Part shown: positions 51,993 to 60,454 of the stretch, in pieces
How positions within the stretch are numbered: the stretch's first letter is position 1
How the letters are laid out: every line of letters starts with the position of its first letter
DNA from: Candidatus Litorirhabdus singularis
GTDB lineage: Bacteria; Pseudomonadota; Gammaproteobacteria; Pseudomonadales; Halieaceae
Reading direction: 5' to 3'
Length of the DNA: 64,000 bases
Assembly (NCBI RefSeq): GCF_026262625.1
Contig: NZ_SHNN01000002.1
Span: 1,178,001-1,242,000, forward strand
Made by a program: the position numbers and the translations under genes
Notes under the pieces: generated by a model
Told to the model about the DNA's origin: nothing
Seen by the model: the letters and a program-made list of their open reading frames with translations, nothing else
The model's database searches: none

Positions 51993-54062
51993 ATGGCTCG
52001 ATTACTGAAGATACTACTGGCGCTGTGCGTGCTGTTACTACTGACCGCGGCTGCGGCGGCAATGTACCTGCGCTACGAATTTGAGAATGCTCGCAATGAG
52101 GCCGTCACCATTGAGCAATATTTCGCTCGGCCTGCTCTGCGCTCCCAGTATGCAGCACCCACACGCGAGCCGTGTCGGCAGGTAGCACCGCAGCGGCAAG
52201 CATGGTTTGGCGCACTGCATATACATACCAACGCGTCCTTCGACGCAGCCGCCTTTGGTGTGACCCTTAACGCCGATGATGCCTACGCCTTTGCACGCGG
52301 CGCGGCCCGCGAATACCGATTGCAGGACGATGCGGACGATGTTGAGGTACCGATAGTACAACTGTCCAGACCCCTGGATTTTGCTGCGGTTACCGACCAT
52401 GCCGGTAAGCTGGGCGAACGGCGCATATGTTATGACCCGATGCAGCCGGGCTATGACGCGCTGGCGTGTAAAATCTTTCGCGGCGATCTCCGACTACCGC
52501 TGGACGATGCCATGCAGCCGCTGATGCGTCTGGCGTCACAGGCCATTTTCTCAAGCTATCGATCCGCACGTGTCTGCGGTGCCGATGGTGAGGACTGCCG
52601 CGAGGAGGCCGCCACCGCATGGCAGGAAAACCAACAAGCCACCGAGCACTGGTACGACCGCTCTGCAGATTGCAGCTTCACCAGCTTTCACGGCTATGAA
52701 TATACCCTCGCTAAAGACGGCGCTAATTTGCACCGCAACGTCATTTTTGGTTCAGCATCGGTACCCCCAGCGGTGATTAGCGCCCAGGATATGACGCAAC
52801 CAGAGCAGCTGTGGCAGTGGCTGGAGCAAAGTTGCCACCAGCAGGGCGAAGCCTGCGATGTCATCACCATTCCACACAACAGTAACTGGAGCAGCGGCCG
52901 TATGTGGTTCCCCTACTCCCTGCAAACCCATTTGAGCCCTGAGCAGCAACGCGAATTTGCCGCACTGCGACAACGCATGGAACCACTGGCAGAAATCATG
53001 CAGGTAAAAGGCGACTCTGAATGCCGCAATGGACTGAGTACTGTCTACGGCGCGGCCGATGAGCTCTGTGATTTCGAAAAACTGCGCCCGCCCACCGAAA
53101 CTATTGAAGACTGCGGTGAGCTGATGGGCTCCGGCAATATGCGGCTGGTAGGCTGTCTGTCGCGATTCAGCTACGTACGCTACGCGCTCAGCGCCGGCTT
53201 GGCCGAGCAGGAAAAACTGGGTGTGAATCCTTTCAGGTTAGGTATTATCGCTGCCACAGACAATCACAACGGCACTCCCACCGCAGACAGCGAAAGCAAT
53301 TATATGGGCGCGAATGGCCCGGACCGTGAGGCACGTCATCGCCTGCGCGGCACGGTAGAGGTTCCCGGTGGTATCGCCAAGGGCTCGCCGGTGCGCTATA
53401 ACCCCGGCGGGCTGGCTGGAATCTGGGCACAGCAAAACACGCGGCAGTCGCTGTTCACCGCCATGCGCAACCGCGAAACCTTTGGCACCAGTGGGCCCCG
53501 CATCGAGCCCCGTTTTTTTGGCGGCTGGAATGTGCCGGAAACGCTGTGCCAGGACCCCGCTATGATCAGCAAAGCCTATGCAGCCGGGGTGCCCATGGGT
53601 GGGGAGCTGAATGGCTCAGCACTGAGCAACGGCGCACCCCAGTTTGTTGTCAGCGCGAATCAGGACCCGCAGGGCATGCCGCTGCAAAAAATTCAGGTCA
53701 TCAAAGGCTGGGTTGACGCCCAGGGCACGCAGCAGGCTGTTTATGAAGTCGCTGGCAACGGCGCTAACGGCGCCAGTGTCAGCGCCGCCGATTGCACCCC
53801 GCAGGGTAGCGGCTTCGCCCAACTCTGCAGCGTCTGGCGCGACCCTGATTTCGATCCCGCGCAGCGCGCGGTCTATTATGCCAGGGTGGTAGAAAATCCA
53901 AGTTGTCGCTGGAGCACCTGGCAATGCAATGCAATGCCCGCCGCTGCACGCCCAACCAGTTGCAGCGATCCTGAAGTGCCCAAGTTTATTCAGGAAAGAG
54001 CCTGGACCTCGCCGATCTGGTACAACCCGGCCCCCAACGCTAGTGCGGAGACAAAACTGTGA
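51993..54062 (+). CDS. DUF3604 family exported or membrane-anchored protein
   Basis: Protein of 689 residues with an N-terminal helix (4-26) and a large soluble domain of the DUF3604 family. The start of the domain, FGALHIHTNASFDA, recalls the PHP-hydrolase His-x-His metal motif. Further His residues occur in TDHAGKLGE, TIPHNSNWSSG and ATDNHNGTP, all metal-binding patterns of amidohydrolase/PHP enzymes. It is probably a periplasmic metal-dependent hydrolase of unknown substrate, common in marine gammaproteobacteria. The CoA-transferase gene overlaps its stop by 4 bases, so the two are coupled. Confidence 0.86.
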   Translation: MARLLKILLALCVLLLLTAAAAAMYLRYEFENARNEAVTIEQYFARPALRSQYAAPTREPCRQVAPQRQAWFGALHIHTNASFDAAAFGVTLNADDAYAFARGAAREYRLQDDADDVEVPIVQLSRPLDFAAVTDHAGKLGERRICYDPMQPGYDALACKIFRGDLRLPLDDAMQPLMRLASQAIFSSYRSARVCGADGEDCREEAATAWQENQQATEHWYDRSADCSFTSFHGYEYTLAKDGANLHRNVIFGSASVPPAVISAQDMTQPEQLWQWLEQSCHQQGEACDVITIPHNSNWSSGRMWFPYSLQTHLSPEQQREFAALRQRMEPLAEIMQVKGDSECRNGLSTVYGAADELCDFEKLRPPTETIEDCGELMGSGNMRLVGCLSRFSYVRYALSAGLAEQEKLGVNPFRLGIIAATDNHNGTPTADSESNYMGANGPDREARHRLRGTVEVPGGIAKGSPVRYNPGGLAGIWAQQNTRQSLFTAMRNRETFGTSGPRIEPRFFGGWNVPETLCQDPAMISKAYAAGVPMGGELNGSALSNGAPQFVVSANQDPQGMPLQKIQVIKGWVDAQGTQQAVYEVAGNGANGASVSAADCTPQGSGFAQLCSVWRDPDFDPAQRAVYYARVVENPSCRWSTWQCNAMPAAARPTSCSDPEVPKFIQERAWTSPIWYNPAPNASAETKL

Positions 54063-55258
54063 AATCTATTCTTGAAGGTGTGCGTGTACTCGATTTAGCA
54101 CAAGTGCTGGCCGGGCCATTTGGTGCGGCCATGCTGGGTGATCTGGGCGCCGACGTGGTGAAAATTGAACCCCTACGCGGCGACGAATCACGGCATCTGG
54201 GCCCCGCTACCGGCAAGGACAGCGCAATGTTTATTGGCGTTAACCGCAACAAACGCGGCATGGCCATCGACCTCACTTCAAGCGCAGGCCAGGAAGTGCT
54301 GCAGCGCCTGGTCAGCGGCGCCGACATCATCGTTGACAATATGCGCCCCAGCGCCAAAGCGCGTCTGGGTATCGACTACGCAACTCTTGAGGCTATCAAC
54401 CCGCGTATTATTGCTGTCAATGTCAGCGCCTTTGGCACCAGCGGTCCCTATGCGGGCCGACCCGGCATTGATCCTCTGGCGCAGGCGCTGGGAGGTATAA
54501 TGTCGATCACCGGGCATCCTGGGGCGGCACCACTGAAGACCGGCAGCCCCATCGTCGATGCCACCACCGCACACCTGGTGGTAATTGCCGCTCTGGCAGC
54601 GCTGCGCCGCCGCGACCATACCGGGCATGGCGAACTGATCGAGGTTAATCTGCTGGACGCCCTGTTCAACCTGCAACCCACCATCATGTCCCAATATATG
54701 GTCGCCGATTACGTGCAACCGCCCACCGGTTGCGGCAGTGAACTGATGGCGCCTTACGGTCTGTTCCAGAGTCTTGAAGGCGACTACTGGCAAATTACTG
54801 CATTGACACAGAAGTTCTTTGGCAATTTGTGCAAAGCCCTTACCGCCGAGCATCTGCTCGACAACCCCGACTACGCCACCAACGAACTACGCATGCAAAA
54901 CCGCGCAATATTGGAGCAGGAACTGGCGGCACTAGTGAGCCGCTTTGAATCGACTGACCTGGCGCAACGCTTCGCTAACAATGACGTAATGGCAGCTCCG
55001 GTCAATTCCATTCCCGCCGCCACCCGCGACCCCCAGCTACTCCATAACGGCATGATCACCCACACCGAGCACGCCGCGCTGGGAACCATCAAAACCGCAA
55101 CCTTACCCTTGCACTTCAGTGCTGAGAACCAGCCGGGCGCTCCGAGTGCTGCACCCGTTCTGGGACAGCACAATACCGAGGTACTCGTGGAACTGGGTTA
55201 CAGCCAGGAAGCGATCAGTGAACTGCTGGTACAGGGCGTGTTGCACAGCGAAGGCTGA
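54059..55258 (+). CDS. CaiB/BaiF family (type III) CoA-transferase
   Basis: Protein of 399 residues that would move CoA between carboxylic acids, for activation of a substrate acid. The family start GVRVLDLAQVLAGPFG, the NRNKRGMAIDL strand and catalytic Asp167 (in SPIVDATTA) are visible. It starts at GTG 54059, overlapping the DUF3604 stop by 4 bases. It converges with the acyl-CoA dehydrogenase gene 21 bp away, whose product could act on the CoA ester made here. The native substrate may be a bile-acid-, carnitine- or aromatic-type acid; none is proven. Confidence 0.91.
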   Translation: MKSILEGVRVLDLAQVLAGPFGAAMLGDLGADVVKIEPLRGDESRHLGPATGKDSAMFIGVNRNKRGMAIDLTSSAGQEVLQRLVSGADIIVDNMRPSAKARLGIDYATLEAINPRIIAVNVSAFGTSGPYAGRPGIDPLAQALGGIMSITGHPGAAPLKTGSPIVDATTAHLVVIAALAALRRRDHTGHGELIEVNLLDALFNLQPTIMSQYMVADYVQPPTGCGSELMAPYGLFQSLEGDYWQITALTQKFFGNLCKALTAEHLLDNPDYATNELRMQNRAILEQELAALVSRFESTDLAQRFANNDVMAAPVNSIPAATRDPQLLHNGMITHTEHAALGTIKTATLPLHFSAENQPGAPSAAPVLGQHNTEVLVELGYSQEAISELLVQGVLHSEG

Positions 55259-55279
55259 GTTCTAAAAGACCCGGCGATT

Positions 55280-56446
55280 CTAGTAGGAGCGTGGCAAATC
55301 GAGCACATGCTCGGCAATATGCGAGAGAATCAACTGCTCAGTAACTGGCGCTATCCGCGTCAGTATGACCTCGCGCAGCAGCCGCTCGACATGGTATTCC
55401 TTGGCATAGCCCATACCACCCAGGGTGAGCACGGCCTGGGTACAAGCGTCAAAGCCAGCCCGCGCACCCAGAAACTTAGCCGCGTTAGCCTGCGGACCAC
55501 AGCTCAGCCCGGCGTCATACAGAGCCGCCGCCTGCAAACACATGGCCTGCGCTGATTCCAGATACATCCACCGTTCTGCCAATGGGTGCTGAATGCCCTG
55601 GTTCTGGCCAATAGGTCGATCGAACACAATCCGCTCGCCGGCATACCGGGCAGCACGTGCTACCGCATCCTGACCGATACCGATAGCCTCCATACCTATG
55701 AGGATGCGTTCAGGGTTAAAACTGTGCAGCAAGTACTCAAAGCCCTTGCCCTCCTCACCGATGCGATCGCATTCCGGCACCAGCAGATCGTCAATAAATA
55801 CGCTGTTGCTGTCGACTGCCTTGCGGCCCATCTTGGGTATTAAGTGCACCTCAACCTTGCTCCGGTCCAGGTCGGTGTAAAACAGCGTCAGTCCGGCGGT
55901 GGGCTTGTGGCAGTCTTCCAGCGGCGTAGTGCGCGCCAACACAATCATTTTATTGGCAACCTGAGCCGTGGTGGTCCAGAGCTTACGTCCCGTGACGCGA
56001 TAGCCGCCAGCCACCTTTTCTGCACGGGTACTAATGCGACTGGTATTCAACCCTGCATCGGCTTCAGTCACCGCAAAGCAGGTCTGATCGGTGCCGGCAA
56101 TGAGTGGGGGTAACCAGCGCTGCTTTTGCTCTTCAGTACCAAACACCACAATGGGGTGCGGCCCGAACAGGTTGATATGTATAGTCGAAGCAGCCGCCAT
56201 GGCACCACCATACTTGGCCACCGTATTCATCATCAGGGCAGCTTCCGTTACTCCCATTCCACTGCCGCCCTGAGCCTCTGGCATAGTAATTCCAAGCCAG
56301 CCACCGGACGCCATAGCGGCGTGGAATTCACGGGGGAATTCACCGCTTGCATCCAGTTTCAGCCAGTAGTCCTCACCAAAGGATTCACACACCCTGGCAA
56401 CCGCGGCAATGATAGTATTTTGTTGATCGGTCAGTAGAGTATTGAT
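55280..56446 (-). CDS. Acyl-CoA dehydrogenase with apparent non-standard ATC start
   Basis: FAD enzyme of about 388 residues that desaturates an acyl-CoA. Visible are the CFAVTEADAGLNTSR FAD-binding strand, the GRKLWTTTAQ region, and a C-terminal LGGMGYAKEYHVERLLRE motif. The reading frame is open to 56473, with no ATG, GTG or TTG before GTG 56392. The segment upstream of that GTG encodes NTLLTDQQNTIIAAVARV, a typical N-terminal helix. An ATC at 56446 has AGGGAG 7 bases upstream, so translation may begin there at a rare codon. Starting at GTG 56392 would lose 18 conserved-looking residues and has no proper ribosome site. Confidence 0.87.
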   Translation of the reverse strand: MNTLLTDQQNTIIAAVARVCESFGEDYWLKLDASGEFPREFHAAMASGGWLGITMPEAQGGSGMGVTEAALMMNTVAKYGGAMAAASTIHINLFGPHPIVVFGTEEQKQRWLPPLIAGTDQTCFAVTEADAGLNTSRISTRAEKVAGGYRVTGRKLWTTTAQVANKMIVLARTTPLEDCHKPTAGLTLFYTDLDRSKVEVHLIPKMGRKAVDSNSVFIDDLLVPECDRIGEEGKGFEYLLHSFNPERILIGMEAIGIGQDAVARAARYAGERIVFDRPIGQNQGIQHPLAERWMYLESAQAMCLQAAALYDAGLSCGPQANAAKFLGARAGFDACTQAVLTLGGMGYAKEYHVERLLREVILTRIAPVTEQLILSHIAEHVLDLPRSY

Positions 56447-56533
56447 AGTTAGACTCCCTAGGCGTAAATCAGCCTAATCTTCACCTAAACATGTAATTAA
56501 TAACAGTTTTTCAGTACAACAACGGAGCTAAAA

Positions 56534-56546
56534 TAAACCCGGTTTA
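56534..56546. promoter_or_regulatory. Palindrome in the leader of the TonB receptor gene
   Basis: TAAACC-C-GGTTTA is a 13-base perfect inverted repeat lying 119 bases before the receptor start and 88 bases from the acyl-CoA dehydrogenase ATC start. An operator for a TetR- or GntR-type regulator is possible. No regulator gene lies nearby. Confidence 0.3.
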
Positions 56547-56664
56547 AAAGAAAATAGTTACTTCTGTACCGCTGGAATTTCCCAAGGGCATACCAGAACG
56601 CTACACGCTGGTTCCCAAGGATGAAAGGCCAGACGATAAAAATTAATTAGTGAGGAAACAAACC

Positions 56665-59037
56665 ATGCCTAATAGCAGCTATACATTCCATAAGACCTTG
56701 CTCGCCAGCACCATAGCGGCCACGCTATCCGTGCCTGTGTTAGCTCAGGATATGGCCCTGGAAGAGATCGTTGTTACAGCCCAGAAGCGTTCTGAGTCTT
56801 TACAAGATACGCCTATCTCCATCGCTGCCTTTAGTACTGAAGAACTTAGTATGATGGGCGTCTATGAGGCGGGTCAGGTTGCTGATTACACCCCCAACCT
56901 GGAAATCAGCCGTCAGCCAGCGAGTCTTGATAACTACGGCTACAGTATTCGCGGTATCGGCTCAGGTGAAACCAACCTGCTGGCGGAAAACACCGTTGGC
57001 CTGTATCTCGATGGTGTCTATATCGCCAGAAACACCGGCGCGACCTTTGACATTGTCGATCTGGAACGCATAGAGGTTCTGCGTGGACCCCAGGGCGCTC
57101 TGTATGGACGTAACACCATCGGTGGCGCGATCAACCTGATCACCGTCAAACCCGCCGATGAATTTGGCTTCCAGCAGAAATTCACCGTCGGCAACCGGGA
57201 TTTCCTGCGCTCCAACACCACCGTAGATACCGGCAAGTTGGGTGACATGTTCTCCGCCAAGATCACTTTCAACTACAACGAAAAAGACGGTCTGGTTAAT
57301 AACATAGTGCAAGGCAACAAGCTCGGTGAGCAAGAGTCAAAAGCCGGCCGCATCGCACTGCGATTTACCCCGACTGACAATTTTACCGCTGACTACACCT
57401 ACGAAAAGTCGGAGCGTGAGAGCAACGGCTCCCTCGGCCAGCTCGTCCACATGCGTCAGCAGCTGGGCGGTATCGTAACCGGTGGTGCAATTACTCAGCA
57501 GGCCTTCGAATTTGCGAACCAAGATCGACTCAACAGTCTGTCGACAGCATTTTCACCGGACAAAGACACCTACTCAGATATCGAGATGCACGCCTTGACT
57601 CTGGAGTGGAACCTCAACGACAACATGACGATTAAGTCGATCACTGCCCAGCGTGAATGGGACAGCGGCACCACCGGCACTGATTTTGGTTCCTTTCAGT
57701 CCGATGGCGCTACCGTGTTACGCGCTGATGCATTCTTCAATTTTACCCCAGTACCTGCAGGGGAATACGTATCCACCTTCCGGGCGGAGCGTGTCAGCGA
57801 CAACAAGCAGCTGACGCAGGAATTCCAACTGATTGGTGACGGCTTTGATCAGAAGCTGCAATATACCGTAGGCGCTTATTACTTCGAAGAAGAAAGTAAT
57901 GAGGACAACCCACAGGAATTTGTTTTGCCCATGGCACTGCTATCCGGTTTCGTTGATCCCTCGACCTATGGCCTTGATGCCGTCCTCAGCACACCTATCT
58001 TCCAGTACGGTGCGGAGAATGAGTCGATAGCCCTCTACGGGCAGTTCACCTGGTCTTTCACCGACGCCCTGGATGTAACCGCTGGCATTCGTTATACCGA
58101 AGACAAAAAAGATGCCTACCTGCGTAACAGCAATATCGGCGGCGGCATCCCCACTGCCAACGCAGAGGATGAATGGGATAACACCAGCGGCTCGCTGACC
58201 GTTAACTACGCCTGGAACGATGATATTCGCACCTACGCCACGATTTCGCAGGGCTATCGCTCCGGCGGCTTTGCCCCTCGCGTCTCTACTGCGGAAGATT
58301 TTCAACTCGGCTTTGACGAAGAAACCGTCACCAACTATGAACTGGGCTTGAAGTCAGAGTGGATGGATTCACGTCTGCGGGTTAACGCTGCCATGTTCTA
58401 TACTGAGTATGAAGACGCACAGGTCAACAGCTTCAAAGCTGGCACCGGTGGTGCCTCATCTGTAGTGGATAATGCCGGCGAGTTGGAGATCACGGGACTG
58501 GAACTTGAGATGACCGCCATATTGACTGAAGGCCTGCGCCTGATGCTTAACTACGGTTATACCGATGCTGAATACAAGGAGTTCCTCACGGGTCGTATCG
58601 ATCCAGTAACAGCATTCCCCAACCCGAGTAGCGAAGCTGACGCTGATGGCAACGAAGATGTTTCTGACGTCGCTATTGTGCCACGAGCGCCCAAGCACAA
58701 TGGTGCGCTGATCCTGTCTTATGACTTCCAGCCGCTCAGCTTTGGTATGCTCAACGCACGAGTAGAAGCCACTTATAAAGATGAGATGGTATTCCACCCA
58801 CAGCAGAACCTGTTCGACTCGACTGAAGAGCAGACTATGATCAACGCTCGCCTGACCCTGTCGGAGATGGAAGTACTGGGTGGTAATCTGATGTTGTCTG
58901 CCTGGGGTCGCAACCTGACTGACGAGGAATACCGTGAGTGGGGTATCGACTTTGCCACCCTCGGTGGTGTCATTGATTCGTTCAAGGAGAAGCGCAGCTA
59001 CGGTATGGATCTGGTTTACCGGTTTGGCGCTAACTAA
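56665..59037 (+). CDS. TonB-dependent outer-membrane receptor (second)
   Basis: Receptor of 790 residues from ATG 56665, with GAGGAAA about 8 bases upstream (a GTG at 56650 would add 5 residues). A signal peptide ends at VLAQD, followed by a TonB box-like EEIVVTAQKR, the plug domain (RGIGSGETN, then VLRGPQGALYGRN) and a beta-barrel ending in VYRFGAN. It belongs to the same broad group as the receptor at 34864 but differs in most loops. It probably imports a hydrophobic or complex substrate for the surrounding catabolic genes. A perfect terminator follows. Confidence 0.93.
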   Translation: MPNSSYTFHKTLLASTIAATLSVPVLAQDMALEEIVVTAQKRSESLQDTPISIAAFSTEELSMMGVYEAGQVADYTPNLEISRQPASLDNYGYSIRGIGSGETNLLAENTVGLYLDGVYIARNTGATFDIVDLERIEVLRGPQGALYGRNTIGGAINLITVKPADEFGFQQKFTVGNRDFLRSNTTVDTGKLGDMFSAKITFNYNEKDGLVNNIVQGNKLGEQESKAGRIALRFTPTDNFTADYTYEKSERESNGSLGQLVHMRQQLGGIVTGGAITQQAFEFANQDRLNSLSTAFSPDKDTYSDIEMHALTLEWNLNDNMTIKSITAQREWDSGTTGTDFGSFQSDGATVLRADAFFNFTPVPAGEYVSTFRAERVSDNKQLTQEFQLIGDGFDQKLQYTVGAYYFEEESNEDNPQEFVLPMALLSGFVDPSTYGLDAVLSTPIFQYGAENESIALYGQFTWSFTDALDVTAGIRYTEDKKDAYLRNSNIGGGIPTANAEDEWDNTSGSLTVNYAWNDDIRTYATISQGYRSGGFAPRVSTAEDFQLGFDEETVTNYELGLKSEWMDSRLRVNAAMFYTEYEDAQVNSFKAGTGGASSVVDNAGELEITGLELEMTAILTEGLRLMLNYGYTDAEYKEFLTGRIDPVTAFPNPSSEADADGNEDVSDVAIVPRAPKHNGALILSYDFQPLSFGMLNARVEATYKDEMVFHPQQNLFDSTEEQTMINARLTLSEMEVLGGNLMLSAWGRNLTDEEYREWGIDFATLGGVIDSFKEKRSYGMDLVYRFGAN

Positions 59038-59060
59038 GCACCAGCTACAGTGCTAAATTC

Positions 59061-59089
59061 AAGGCCGCTTTCAAGCGGCCTTTTTTTTT
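59061..59089 (+). terminator. Rho-independent terminator of the TonB receptor gene
   Basis: A long stem (AAGGCCGCTT pairing with AAGCGGCCTT, 59061-59082) with a tiny loop is followed by nine T residues (59081-59089), 24 bases after the receptor stop. Confidence 0.93.
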
Positions 59090-59142
59090 GCCTCTGAACT
59101 ATCCAAACAGAAGTGGGCAAGAACGCCTGCAGAGCGGTCGCT

Positions 59143-59589
59143 CTAAGTCAAAGCAGATGAATCGTAGAGCAAGTGTGCAGAGCAATCGCCCATCAAATCA
59201 ACGAACATTTTGCGTTCTTCGAAACGCCAGCCGGCATCGCTGCGGACAAAGGTATCGTGATAGCGACCGGAAATAATCGGCTGCAGTGCCAGAGCATCTG
59301 TCGCTTGAATAACGGTGAAGTAGGAGCGCGCCCTGCCCTCATCGCCATCAACCTCGATAATCACATTCGTGGTCAGATGTTTAGTCTGCGGCGTACCGGT
59401 AGACTCATAGATACGACAAGCCTGCTGATACATGGCCAACACCGCTTCGTATCCGCCAACGTGGCTATCCTGGGCCGGCGCTACAATAGCAGCCTCGCGA
59501 AACAATTCCGCCACGGACTCCAGTTCACCAGCATCAATGCGCTCGGCATACGTGTAAATCAAATTCTCAATCAATCGGCTATCATTCAT
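59143..59589 (-). CDS. SnoaL-like/NTF2-fold protein
   Basis: Protein of 148 residues with the SnoaL_4-type pattern: a helical start (LIENLIYTYAERIDAGELE), an AELFREAAIVAP strand, and a C-terminal RYHDTFVRSDAGWRFEERKM segment. These proteins are dehydratases, isomerases or the small binding partners of ring-hydroxylating enzymes. Its start overlaps the SDR stop by 8 bp, so it is translated together with the SDR and the DUF1214-like protein. It is the last gene of the unit. Substrate unknown. Confidence 0.85.
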   Translation of the reverse strand: MNDSRLIENLIYTYAERIDAGELESVAELFREAAIVAPAQDSHVGGYEAVLAMYQQACRIYESTGTPQTKHLTTNVIIEVDGDEGRARSYFTVIQATDALALQPIISGRYHDTFVRSDAGWRFEERKMFVDLMGDCSAHLLYDSSALT

Positions 59590-60454
59590 CGCTTACACCT
59601 GTATCAGTAGGGTAGTCTGCAGAGAGGGTAACCTGCTGCCAGGTATCGAGATCAGCAGTGACCCCCGCCAGTTTCTCGCGGTAGCTGGCCAACACGCCAG
59701 CGCCCAGCAGCAGTTGTACAGGAGGCTCGGGATGATAGGCGATATCAACAAACACCTGGGCCCCGCGCACCGGGTCACCCGGTTGCTTGCCATCCATGTC
59801 TGCAATCATATCCAACCGCGAGCCCACATGTTCGGCATAGTCGTCCAGACGTCGTTCAGACCGGTGCATAGAACGTCCCGACCAGTCGGTACGAAAAGCA
59901 CCCGGTTCAACCGAAGTTACCCGTATGTTTAACGGCGCGACTTCTTTGGACAGCGCCTCCATCAGGCCCTCAAGCGCATACTTTGATGCACTGTAATAGC
60001 CGGTACCCGGGTTCGCCATCAAACCTGCTTGCGATGAGTTGTTAATGATACGGCCGCCACCCTGGGCTCGCATCAACGGCAACACCGCCTGAGTCAAAGC
60101 CAGCGCGCCAAAGAAGTTGGTTTCAAATAGCGCTCGCACTGCGTCATCTTCGCCCTCTTCGACCGCTGCTACATAGCCATAGCCAGCATTATTCACTAAC
60201 ACGTCAATGCGCCCAAATGCTTCCACCGTAGCGTCCACGGCGGCGGCGATCTGTTCCGGCCGGGTCACGTCCAATGCCAGCGCGAGTGCCTGCTGCGGAT
60301 AGCTGGCGCAGAGTGACTCCAGCACTGCAGGATTACGTGCAGTGACAGCCACCCGGTCACCGTGAGCCAACGCAGCAAGCGCTATTTCGCGGCCGAAGCC
60401 GGTAGAGCAACCGCTGATCAACCAGCACTTGGGTTCAGTATTCTCTGCTGCCAT
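59582..60454 (-). CDS. Short-chain dehydrogenase/reductase (SDR)
   Basis: Classical-type SDR of 290 residues. It has a variant cofactor motif ISGCSTGFGRE (the TGxxxGxG pattern shifted to CSTGFG), NNAGYG near 90, and catalytic Tyr-x-x-x-Lys as YSASK near 155. The GFGRE variant and the ARNPAVL motif place it near oxidoreductases that act on retinoid-, steroid- or aryl-type substrates, but specificity is unknown. AGGAG lies 9 bases before ATG 60454. The upstream gene ends at the adjacent base, so the coding regions touch. Confidence 0.88.
   Translation of the reverse strand: MAAENTEPKCWLISGCSTGFGREIALAALAHGDRVAVTARNPAVLESLCASYPQQALALALDVTRPEQIAAAVDATVEAFGRIDVLVNNAGYGYVAAVEEGEDDAVRALFETNFFGALALTQAVLPLMRAQGGGRIINNSSQAGLMANPGTGYYSASKYALEGLMEALSKEVAPLNIRVTSVEPGAFRTDWSGRSMHRSERRLDDYAEHVGSRLDMIADMDGKQPGDPVRGAQVFVDIAYHPEPPVQLLLGAGVLASYREKLAGVTADLDTWQQVTLSADYPTDTGVSDE

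Noticed and set aside
48562-55258. A natural-product gene cluster, suggested by the BtrH-like protein
   Set aside because: No PKS, NRPS, carrier protein, cyclase or resistance gene; the enzymes look catabolic.
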